From Fallopia convolvulus (taxonomy: Eukaryota > Streptophyta > Magnoliopsida > Caryophyllales > Polygonaceae): 64,000 nucleotides of DNA. The stretch is from NCBI GenBank assembly GCA_964016875.1, contig OZ024736.1, forward strand, positions 2,921,001 through 2,985,000, written 5' to 3'. Under the pieces are notes generated by a model. It was not told where the DNA came from. It did no database searches and worked only from the letters and a program-made list of their open reading frames with translations. Made by a program: the position numbers and the translations under genes. Positions 24,730-34,213 of this stretch are shown piece after piece (position 1 is the first letter of the stretch; the number at the start of each line of letters is the position of its first letter).

Positions 24730-24789
24730 AAAATGGTGCGTTATTCTGAAAAATTAGGGTGCGCTATTCCGAAATGGCGTACTTATAAG

Positions 24790-26112
24790 CAAACTGTTCT
24801 GATAAGTTACTTAAAGTGGATTGTGCTGTAAAGTTTTGTTGCTGAAAAGTAAAACTTATTTCTGCTGTAAGCAAGTGGTGTTCGGTTGGAGTGTTTGCTG
24901 ATTTTTAAAAGGTAATTAAGGAAATGACCAAAATACCCTTAAAATAATTTTTTTAATAAAAATTAAATTAATAAAAAATCAATTGAGAGTTGAGACATTT
25001 ATGAGTTGAATGAACCCAATGCTCTTTCTCCCGAGTCCATCGTGTTGAACGAAGCCGGTGCTCTTCCTCCCGAGTCCGTCGTGTCGTCCGGCGGTGAAAG
25101 TTCCTTCTCCCGAGTCCGTTTATGGTGAAGACGAATTTATCCGTTGGAATGAATCGGTGGTAAAGATCGATTTTGTAGACGAGTTCGCCCAGTCCGCCGA
25201 GTCCATATTCTCTCTTTGAGGAGCTTCAATGGCGCCTCGTCGTTCCGTCCGGTTTCTCTCTGGTTCTGTTCGCCGACGGTGAAAGATTCTTTCTCCCGAA
25301 TTCGTCATTTCGTCCGGATTATTCCTCCGGTTCTCCTTCCTAGGATTGTTTATCAATTGAATGAACATGGGCATGTTTAGCATACAAATTTGACGAGCCA
25401 GATAAGAAATGTCGGTGCCGGTGGCGAAGAGGGCTTTAATGGTGCTCGCGGGTTGAAACGAAGAAAGCTTGGGTTGGGCGTTAATGGAGTTCTTCAATGG
25501 GAACCCGAGAGAGTAGAATGAGGATAGATCGGAACGAGTGAGAGAAGAATCCAATTGGGGGTAGTAAAATTTCAGCGAGTCCGTCGTCGTGAAGAATTTC
25601 ATCGAGGCCATTAATGGCGGTGAAGAATTCTGGAACTAGAGAAAAGGGGGAGGAAGGAGATAGAAAAATCAAAGGGGATAAGGGGTAATATAAAATTGGG
25701 CTTGGTTGTTTATCAGTTGAATGAACTTGGGCTTGTCGAGGAAGAGAAGATCGCCGCCGGTGAAGAACTTCTTCTCCCGAGTCCGTCGTCCGTCATCGTT
25801 CCGTCCAGATTCTCCCGAGGCCATGGGGCTAGAGAAAAAGATGGACGAAGGAGAGAGAAGGGAGGAAGGAGAAAGAAGTGGGGGTAATAAAAAAAATTGA
25901 GGTGGGGTCCACGTGCTTTCATTTTTGTGGGATAAGCATGCTTAAACCGAAAAACATGGGGGTATGCTTTCATTTTTTTGCTTATAAGCATGTGCTTACA
26001 CGTTGCTTAAAATAACAGAGAAATGAGTGTTCGGCAATGCTTATGTGCTTATTTCTGCATAAAAGCATTTTTGTGCTTATAAGTAGTACAAATAAGCATT
26101 CCCAAACGCAGC
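24790..26112. other. MITE-like / transposon-flank region with repeated CTCCCGAGTCCGTC motifs
   Basis: The region is rich in CTTATAAGC palindromes and ends at about 26109 in ATAAGCATTCCCAAACGC, a hAT-like terminus; an inverse GTGTTCGGCAATGCTTATG lies at about 26018. CTCCCGAGTCCGTC and variants recur at about 25029, 25066, 25097 and 25774. AATGAAC(A/T)TGGGC preceded by TTTATCA(A/G)TTG occurs at about 25349 and 25710. This looks like a composite non-autonomous element that picked up or duplicated host sequence. Confidence 0.4.
25120..25611 (-). other. 163-codon ORF of unknown nature, possibly a captured gene fragment
   Basis: The ORF begins MASMKFFTTTDSLKFYYPQL. It has a Ser/Thr-rich, acid-poor first 60 residues resembling a plastid transit peptide, followed by an Arg/Glu-rich tail (ERIFHRRRTEPERNRTERR). 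I do not recognise a family. It lies inside the repeat-rich 24790-26112 segment, so it may be a fragment captured by a DNA transposon, or chance. No splice structure or promoter was identified. Confidence 0.25.
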
Positions 26113-26936
26113 CTGTAACTGAATCATAAAAATGAGACCCGAAAATGACTAAATTGTCTCCAATTATTTGTTTTTGGAGGAGATCGAAGTTGTTGGGCTC
26201 GTCGGCGAGATTGGTTGAGCTACCTCGTGGCAACACATATTTAAGCTCACATATCCGTTAAGTGGACAAACCCTAAACTCAAGTTTGAGCTCGATGATGA
26301 ATATTGTTGTTGATAATGAGTTGAATTGATGCGCACGGGTTGAAATTGGGCTAAATTCGTGACCCATAACATAGATTGAGGTTGAAATTAGGCTGGTTCA
26401 CGAAAGGTGGAACTCGAGGGCGACATTTTCTTTGGATCGGGTCTTCACAAGTGAATTTGTAGATGCACATGTGGTTAATTGTGTATGATTATTTTTGCTT
26501 AATGTTGTAGCTAGAATTCTGTAGATTCTTGCTTGTTCTCATTTTCATAATTTGATTAAGGATATTGAAGCTAGAAGTTGTAGCTAGTTTGTTGAGTTTT
26601 CCACATGTGCATTTTCATATAAACTAACAAATTCGGGGACTAGGGTAAATGGTTGGTCGAGCTTAGTGTTTGATTAATGGTTGTTATGAACTCGGGAATG
26701 ATTGGTGAACTTGGTTTGAGTCAAATCCAATGTCTCGGAAAGTTGGAATGATGTTTTGTTAATGAATTTGGTTTTTTTCCTCCACAGGCATCTATATTTG
26801 GCCCATGTCAGTGCTTGCATATTGTTATAGGTAGTTTTATTTCTCTTTATTTGCTTGGAAATAGATGTGTATGTTTGTTTGTGTATTTAAGTAGTGGTTA
26901 AAATGTATTATTAGTTGAGAAAAGGAAGAAATAACG
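26113..26936. other. Non-coding stretch upstream of the Harbinger ORF1
   Basis: No gene, RNA or clear repeat was recognised. It probably includes the 5' end of the PIF/Harbinger element, but no terminal inverted repeat with a TAA-type TSD could be fixed. Confidence 0.4.
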
Positions 26937-29428
26937 ATGTTTGAGTCACAACCCAATGTGAAGGGAAAAGTCATTGATGGGAAGGGCATTGTTTAGACTG
27001 ATGATGAGGCAAAGTCATTAATGACCATTTGTCTACAGTACCACAAGCAGAATGGGGTGGACACCCACTTTAACTGGGTTAAGATTGTTGAGAAGTTTTC
27101 CAAAGAGGGTGGTGATGTTCGCATTTCTAGTATAGTTTTTAGTAGGTTTTCTTTGCTTATTAGATTTAGTTTTGTTAAGTTTAGGTTTAGTTTTGAGTGT
27201 TTTTAGGTAGTTTTGCATATTTCTATGAAAAGAGTGGAAGCTACGCCATTTTGTGTATTTTGTAGGTTTTAGCGAGGAAAAGAGCTATATGGAGCTGAAT
27301 TTGGAGCATTACAGTGAAAGACGGAGGAATACAAGATTGAAGAAGTCAGAGCTCAAGATTACGAGAGGAAGTGTGGAAGAAAACAAAGCCTAGGCTCGTT
27401 AACGAGGCTGTGAGGGCTCGTTAACGAGGCCACGAAGGAGAAGAATTGAAGATTTATTTTATAATTCACCGATCCTGAGCGGAAATTTATTTCCGTGTCG
27501 GTTGAGTATCTTTTTAGAATCTTTTGGGGGTTATTAGAATATGTATTTTAGGTTTTATTATCCTACTAGATTTTATTTCTATCTTTTAGGGTTTGTTTCT
27601 ATCTTTTTAGGGAAGTTTATATCTTTTAACCTTTTTTAGTTTTTAGCCTTTTTAGTATAAATACCCTTCTATCTAGCATAGAAAGGGGGAGCTTTTAGAA
27701 GAGAATTTTTTAGAGAAAAGAGATTTTCGAAGAGCCGAGAGAGAGAGAAGTCGGATCGGAGTCGAATCGGAGGAGGCTCGGTAGACGACAGTCACCGAGA
27801 TCGTTAGTCGTGATTTTGATTCGGTATTTTGATGTTTTCGGTTTCTTCTGAATCTCTGTATGACGATATTTTCTTATTAATTTGAGTACTGTTTTGTTTT
27901 CAATGTTTCCTTTGATTGAAATTATTAGTTTCTTAGTCATGAGTAGTGAGTAGTTTTCTTTTCTAGGATCGGGGTTAAGTCCGACATAGTTGAGCATGTT
28001 TGATGAGTAAGATTGTGTGTTGAATGCCTTTTATCTTTTAATGAGAATTGTTTGTTGTGCTTATACCAAAACGAAAGTTGAGGTAATTTGAGTTTTTTTA
28101 ACTTGATTGAAAGAGAAAGTTAGTAACTTGAAGGTTGATATTGTTTGAATACGAAAGTTTCAAGCTTTAGATCCAAAACAAGCAATTGAGTGAATTAGGA
28201 TACGAAAGTTTGTTAATTTACTTGCTAAGTCAACGAAAGTTGATGACTATATCTATTTAAAGGCATGATCTTATCTTCTTACGAGTTTTTCTGCTTGGCT
28301 ATGTTGTGGTGTCCCTAGTCCTATATCTTTGTTTTATTTGAATTATTTCTAGTAAATTTTCGTTGTTGAGTACTTGCCTCGGTACCGAATTTAATTAGAA
28401 TTTAATTAGGTCGTTATTTGAAGTGTTTTTGTGTTCGGTGGTTCGTTAACGACCCTAACAACGTCGTTAACGAGGCTGCTTGTGAGTGTTTTTACTTGTT
28501 TTGTTTGCTTTTTAGTAGATTGATAAACAAACAACCTTGCTTCCTGTGGAACGATCCTGACCTCCCTATACACAACGGGGTCTTGATTATAAATTTATTT
28601 GTTGTCAAGAAACCCTCTCAATAGGTGGGAGGAAGTTGATAGAGATGTCGCAAAGAACAAGTTTGACCACATGAAAAAGATCTGGAAATTTTGGGTCTCT
28701 TTACGGTACAAAGAAACCGGGGTAAGATGGAACCCGGCAGAAGGAACAGTTACGACAGATCTTGAATGGTGGGAACGAAAGATAAGGGTATGCTTACTAG
28801 GGTGCAATCTTTGCTATACATATTCTGTAATTATTGGTGTTGTTTCATTGACAGGTAAAGCCGGATTACAAAAGGTTCCTCCATAAGCGTCCCATCCCGG
28901 AGTTGAGTGATCTATGGGATAGCATGTTTGGCAACATATGTGCGTCGGGGCAGCATTGTGTGGTGGCCACTAAGGATGTGCCAACATTGGAGGAATCTCA
29001 AACTCTGGTGTCGCAAACTGATGCTTCAAGCCCAAGAAGTTTGGAGGACCTTTTGGTGATGGACGACGACTTGGATGAGGACGGTCTACTGAGGGACTTA
29101 ACTGACACACCCGACCAAGCTAGTGCTTCACAACCAACAACCAACTTTGCATCCAACCATCAAGCCAACAACAGGTACTAGCCAATGAGTTCAAAAGCGT
29201 AAAAGGCAACAAATCGAAACTGCATTCTTCCATGAGTAAATGATTGTAACTACACACCAGGGTGAATGGTTTGTTGCGCTCTTGGGGCGAGGGTTAAATG
29301 GTAAAGAAACACAAGGCACAAATCGAGTTTTTTGTCTTGATGAAGCAACGGAGGTTCTAGAAAGGATGGTCACGGCGGGCATGATGGAAGAGTATGCGAT
29401 CTATGGTGTTTTACCTTGGATCAGCTAA
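26937..29428 (+). pseudogene. PIF/Harbinger ORF1, MYB/SANT-like DNA-binding protein (broken)
   Basis: The ATG at 26937 opens MFESQPNVKGKVIDGKGIV, then a stop where a Trp is expected before TDDEAKSLM, then HFNWVKIVEKFSKEGG. The domain resumes after an LTR insertion as RWEEVDRDVAKNKFDHMKK, WKFW and WWERKIR, then PDYKRFLHKRPIPELSDLWD. This is the Myb/SANT-like domain of Harbinger ORF1, which in this family helps the transposase bind and enter the nucleus. An Asp/Ser-rich stretch (28903-29175) and a C-terminal helix (EVLERMVTAGMMEEYAIYG) follow. Broken by one stop, frameshifts and the insertion. Confidence 0.75.
27113..28623 (+). mobile_element. Solo LTR, Ty3/gypsy type, inside Harbinger ORF1
   Basis: This insertion of about 1.5 kb separates the two halves of the MYB/SANT domain. 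It has LTR features: a promoter (TTTTAGTATAAATACCC near 27650), a 5'-leader-like stretch, four ACGAAAGTT motifs, and near 28550 TTCCTGTGGAACGATCCTGA, which resembles the CCCTGTGGGTTCGACCC near the end of the gypsy LTR at 60731. GGTGG at 27108-27112 and 28624-28628 could be the TSD. Alternatively the LTR ends at ...TTGTTGTCA (28608), so the ends are uncertain by about 15 bp. Confidence 0.6.
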
Positions 29429-29471
29429 ACGCTTAGAACATCGCCGCCTCTTCATGATGATGAAGACAGAT

Positions 29472-29755
29472 GATGCAAGGATCGCTTGACTATGCTACAA
29501 GTTTGAGAAGGAGGAAGGGTCGAAGAAGACCGATTAATTTCGGATGTGATATTTTTCATTTGAGGATTTAAGGGATGATTTATGTGAGTGTTTTTTTTTT
29601 CATTTTCTTTGAGGATGCAAGGATCGCTTGGCTATGCTACAAGTTTGAGAAGGAGGAAGGGTCGAAGAAGACCGATTAATTTCGGATGTGATATTTTTCA
29701 TTTGAGGATTTAAGGGATAATTTATGTTAGTGTGTGTGTTTTTCATTTTCTTTGA
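29472..29755. repeat. Tandem duplication, unit 142 bp, two copies
   Basis: GATGCAAGGATCGCTTG starts at 29472 and at 29614. The two units are nearly identical through GAGAAGGAGGAAGGGTCGAA and TTTCATTTGAGGATTTAAGG, so the duplication is young. It lies in the 3' flank of Harbinger ORF1. Confidence 0.85.
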
Positions 29756-29951
29756 GGATTGCAAAATTGGATGATTATGTGTGATTGACAATGCTATTTG
29801 TTGTACAGTTTTGGATTTTATGTTATGTTTTAAGGTGCATGGCTTGCACAGTTTTAAGTTTCTTTTTTACCTATCTCAATGTTTGATGTTTTTGTTAGAC
29901 AAGGTAAAAAGCATGACTCGTGGTCCAATGAGCACTACACCATTATGCGGA

Positions 29952-30310
29952 TTTAGCGACCATAATTTAGTGATCAATCAATATGGTCGCTATTTAGCGA
30001 CCATATGGTCCCTAATGCAAAATATTAAAAAAAACTTTAGCGTCCACGTGGTCGCTAATTTAGTGACCACACGTATCGTGGCCGCTAAAATGCCGCGAGA
30101 AATTATGGCGCCAAACTTTAGCGACCACAAGGATGCTAATATTAGCGACCACGCGGACGCTAATTAGATTCCCGGAGTTAGCAACCGCGTAGTCGCTGAT
30201 ATTAGAGTCCATGTGGTCACTAAAGTTTGGCGCCACAATTTCCCGTGAATTGGCACCAAACAACCAAGATATTGCTGCTTGTTTGGCGACCATGTGGACG
30301 CTAAACAATT
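29952..30310. repeat. CACTA subterminal repeats (TTAGCGACCA / TGGTCGCTAA)
   Basis: Many copies of TTAGCGACCAC and its inverse GTGGTCGCTAA occur in both orientations, often as near-palindromes such as AGCGTCCACGTGGTCGCT. A second group (four units, AGCGTCCACATGGTCGCTAA type) lies at about 30815-30906. These are the expected TnpA-like binding sites of CACTA elements. Confidence 0.8.
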
Positions 30311-30960
30311 CCAATATATAAACAACACGCGAACATTCATCTTAGATCAAAAATACCCACAACACATTTCATAGCACTAGAAGATTTGTGTCGAATTTTG
30401 CCCTTATTTCGCAAGAGTTGAAGGTTTCTGTCCGATTGGATTGTGCCCTCTTCGATTGATAGGTATGTAATTAGTTTTTCGTTTTATATAGTAAACTTAT
30501 TATCATAAAACAATGTTATAAATAGTTAGATTAATTACTTTCGTATACATAGTTGCAAATTTGTACGTAATTGTATTTGATATTGGTTAAATATAGAATG
30601 AGAACCAAGCTAAGTATAGAATATTGTAATTAGTTTATTGTTTTATATAGTAAAATAATTATAGGAAAACAATGGTATAAATGGTTAGATTAATTACTTT
30701 CGTATACATACTTGCAAATTTGTATTTATTTGTGATTTGATATTAGCTAAGTATAGAATGATCGAGAAAGAAGTATAAAATGATATAAATTGGCACCACG
30801 TGAACGGTAATTAGCGTCCACTTGGTCGCTAATACTGTGATAGCGTCCACATGGTCGCTAATTAGCGTCCACATGGTCGCTAATTTGCGTCCACATAGTC
30901 GCTAACTCTGAAAATTCAAATTGAATGGGTGTACATGCGTATTGCTTTATAGGTAAAAAT

Positions 30961-31855
30961 GCGTGAATGTTTGTTGCTGGTGTTGAGCAATTTATTGAGT
31001 TCTGCAAGTCTATGTCGTAGTTTAACCTTCATGAATTATGGGGTCCTTGTCTGAAATGCAAGAATAGGAAACTGATTTATGTAGATGATGTGCGTTATCA
31101 TCTTGTTACAAAGGGTTTTCTTCCTAACTATTACCAGTGGAGTTTGCACGGGGAGACAAATGAGATGTACTGCATTAATGGTTGCGTCTAGTCAACATGA
31201 AGGTTCAAGTAGTTATAATGAGCCGATCCCTATTCCCGAGTATGAGAATCAAATGGAGCAGATAGTGTATGATGGTTTTAATTCCCGACCTCATTACACT
31301 AAACCCGTACAATATGAGGAGGTACGAACTGAGAGGGAGCATGATTATCCCGAAGCGCCTAATCCCGATGCATAGCGTATATACGACATGTTGGCGGCCG
31401 CGAATAGACAGTTATGGGATGGATGTGATGTCATACAGTTGGAAGTAGCGACTGAGCTACTTAGCTTGAAGTCGAAGTTAAGGTTGAGAAAGCGGGGATA
31501 CGACATGATTCCTGATTTTTGCGGACGCGTATATCACCATGAGACAACATTATCGGCCACATTTTATGACACAAAAAACTAGTTGAAGGTCTTGGTTTAC
31601 CGTATGAAGCAATAGATTGTTGCCCAAAGTCTTGTATGATATATTGGGGTGCAGATGCTGAGTACGCTGCCTGCAAAATATGTTCACATCCTAGATGGAG
31701 GCAAGACAAGACGAAGCTTATTCCATACTCTCGTATGTCTTACTTGCCAATCACGCAACGTTTGTAGAGGCTATATGCATCGGTGGTTATGGTTGAACAT
31801 ATGCGATGGCATGCAGAGCACGTACAAGAAGATGGGGTGATGTGGCACCCATCAG
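30961..31855 (+). pseudogene. CACTA transposase N-terminal part (Transpos_assoc and Tnp2 start)
   Basis: The frame near 30967 reads GVEQFIEFCKSMS, then ELWGPCLKCKNRKLIYVDD and VRYHLVTKGFLPNYYQW, the transposase-associated zinc-binding domain. After a linker it reads LPYEAIDCCPKSCMIYWGAD, YAACKICSHPRW, KLIPYSRMSYLPITQRL and MWHPSDA, the start of the Tnp2 transposase. Several stops are present. It breaks off at 31855, before the catalytic core. Confidence 0.75.
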
Positions 31856-33166
31856 ATGCACAATCGGCGGAAGAAGATAATGATTGCCCGGTATTTGTTT
31901 ATGAAAATGCATGCTTGTGTTATAGCGGGGTATTACCGCAAATACATGCGCAAGACACCATGCTACACTTCGTCGTTGACGGTGTACCTATGGATGAGAG
32001 AGATAATGGTGTCTGAGTACGAGGTTAGATGCATTAATGCTTTTCGAATGGAGAAACATGTGCTTCAGAAGCTGTGTGATGAGCTACAATACAAGCATGG
32101 TCTTCGCCCTTCAAAGATTATGTGTGTGTCGGAGAAGGTTGGCATTCTACTATATACGATTGCCTTGGGGGTGTCTAACAGAGCTGTTTATCAGAGATTA
32201 CAACGTTCCAGAGACACAATTAGTCGTGCACTTCATGATGTCATAGATGACGTCACTGGTAGGAAGCAGGGGTTCGAGGGACTCGCTAGGCATCTACTAC
32301 AGCTTTGTGATCTTGAGTTCGCAAACATTCCTGATAAGGTGGTGAATGAAAATTGTTAAACGCTTTTCAAGGTATCCTCTATTTTAGTTAAGCGCTTTTC
32401 AAGGTATCCTCTATTTTAGTTGGAAGGTCTTTGAGCTAGTTCGTATATAGTAGAATGACGTATGTAAACGTTTCATTTTAGGGTGAAATTGGGTGCATAG
32501 ATGGCACACAATTTGCTCATGGAACATCATGGCGGTTTGCGACTTCGACATATTCTTCACCTTTGTATCGGCTGGCTGGGAAGGGAGTGCTCATGACGCT
32601 CGAGTTTTCGAACACACTCTTACGACACCCGCAATGAATTTCCCTCATCCTCCAACAGTTACCTCATTTTGGAAAAACTATATGTCGATTTGGAACTTCT
32701 CAATGTTGCATAATTTTAAACGTCATCGTCGTTATGTCAATGTAGGTAGGTATTATCTCGTCACTAAGGTTACCCGGACAAGCTCGTATACATGGTCCGT
32801 ATGGCAAAGTTAAGTACCACTTGTTCCAATTTCGAAATGCGGTTCCGAAAAATGATCCGCAATCTTTCAATAAAGTTCATTCATCTCCTAGGAGTGCCAT
32901 CGAAAGGTGCTTTGGTGTGTTGAAAGAACAGTTTAGGATTTTGACGTACATGCCGAACTTTCCAATCGAGACGCAAATAGACTTGATTCTTGTATGTTTT
33001 TGCATGCACGATTTTGGGAAATTGGATTGTCGACCAATACCTCGAAGAAGACTACGATGACCCGGACCTTCCTCCTTCTCGGCATCCTAAACAAGGCCAA
33101 GACAATGCTCCATCGGAAATGAAACACATAAGGGATGCCATCGCAAGACAAATTTGGGAGGCGTGA
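31856..33166 (+). pseudogene. PIF/Harbinger DDE transposase (ORF2), broken
   Basis: The start reads MHNRRKKIMIARYLFMKMHA and leads into FRMEKHVLQKLCDELQYKHG, the PIF helix-turn-helix region. The DDE core follows: GEIGCIDGT (first Asp), IMAVCDFDIFFTFVSAGWEG and SAHDARVF (second Asp region), AIERCFGVLKEQFRIL (Glu). The C-terminus is EMKHIRDAIARQIWEA with TGA at 33164-33166. The catalytic Asp-Asp-Glu segments lie in different frames. A 32-bp tandem duplication (32358-32421) lies in the probable intron between the two halves. With the MYB/SANT ORF1 it would make the two-gene Harbinger set. Confidence 0.8.
32358..32421. repeat. 32-bp direct tandem duplication in the Harbinger transposase intron
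   Basis: CGCTTTTCAAGGTATCCTCT followed by ATTTTAGTT occurs twice, 32 bp apart, and is almost identical. Confidence 0.85.
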
Positions 33167-34176
33167 AGTTTTTGGAAAATCATTAAGGTGTAATGTATGA
33201 ACTTTATTAGCCAATCTCGGATTCATGTACTTGACCTTATTTCTGTTGCATGACAATCTTTACTATATAAAAGCTTTGGGTCTTTTTATTGCACACTATA
33301 TATTTCATGTAGTCGAATGCATTAATAGAAAACATTCTTGTAAGGGAGTGCTACACAAATTGAAATGTAGCTCTTTATTGCTTACAAAGATTATGTATCT
33401 TTATTCGTAATATATGTGATGTTCAACCCAATAATAGTTCAAAATACATGAAGAATCCTGAGTTTGAGCTATAAATTACATTGAAATGAAGACTACAACA
33501 TAAAAGAGATTCCACTATACACAATTTGACAAATGCATACCCAAAAGCTATATCCAACTTCCAAAGTAGAGATTGCACAACTAGGTGCCAAAGCCATTCC
33601 TATCCGACCTGCCACATTTTTTGCACCCTCCACCAATTTGACAAGTGCGTGACCAGTTCCTATAGAAAGCTGCAAAATAATACAAACCTGCAAAAACAAG
33701 GCTGACAAGCAATATACTAATTTTTAACATGCAAACCAAAGCTGCCAAACATTCAAGATGATGTGAGTCCTTACAACGCACATGAAACAAACATTCAAAG
33801 GCCAATATCCAAGCTTACAACACACATGAAACAATTGTCTAACACGATGAAACACACCAAAATAAACGAAACTGAACAGCAACAATGTAGATTGTCCACG
33901 TCGAGAACATCACTTGAGGTTGCATGCCTAAAGATTCCATCATACCTTGAGTTGACTACATTATTGGAAAAATGGGTGAATACATGATCTTGCCAAAAAA
34001 AGAATAAGATTCTATGATAGGGCTGTAAAAAATAGGGTGAAAGACAAGGTTGCCATCAATGGATAGGGCTGTAGAAATTGATTTAAAATTACCAAAAAAA
34101 AAAGAAGCAAAAACAAGGTTGAACCAAATAGTATCAACCTATCATTATGTCATTAATGGTTGCATGCCTAATCCGC
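33167..34176. other. Non-coding stretch between the Harbinger transposase and LINE 1
   Basis: No gene or RNA was recognised. It is probably the 3' flank or end of the Harbinger element. The motif AACCAAAGCTG recurs here (33735) and beyond the LINE (39991, 40010), suggesting one older element interrupted by the LINE. Confidence 0.4.
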
Positions 34177-34213
34177 CGACACCATTTTTTTTAGCACCAA
34201 AACCAAACTTCCA

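Larger units (their letters stand above)
23024..24779. mobile_element. Non-autonomous DNA transposon with subterminal palindrome arrays
   Basis: TACTTATA occurs at 23016-23023 and 24780-24787, a perfect 8-bp direct repeat. The ends are similar in inverted orientation: GGCCTTTTCGTTTCAGCGCA at the left and, on the other strand, CGCCATTTCGGAATAGCGCA at the right, continuing to a shared AACGCACC about 40 bp in. Both subterminal regions carry arrays of an 11-bp palindrome (separate entries). The 8-bp TSD suggests hAT, but the terminal bases are not typical of hAT. No transposase is present. The middle holds a probable copia LTR remnant. The host sequence is itself MITE-like (CTTATAAG palindromes). 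Confidence 0.7.
29933..31855 (+). mobile_element. CACTA (En/Spm) transposon, 3'-truncated
   Basis: It starts CACTACACCATTATG at 29933, the conserved CACTA terminus, and is followed by dense subterminal repeats and a decayed Tnp2-type transposase. No inverse ...GTAGTG end was found. At 31855 the sequence switches directly into the PIF/Harbinger transposase, so the 3' part is lost. A CACTA TSD would be 3 bp and cannot be tested without the other end. Confidence 0.75.

Noticed and set aside
22972..26109. A single 3.1-kb element with GCGTTTGG ends enclosing the palindrome-array transposon
   Set aside because: The ends share only about 14 bases and the flanking 8-mers do not match, so the link was not claimed.
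28418..28624. 68-aa Cys-rich ORF
   Set aside because: It lies within the gypsy solo LTR; no signal peptide or family resemblance.
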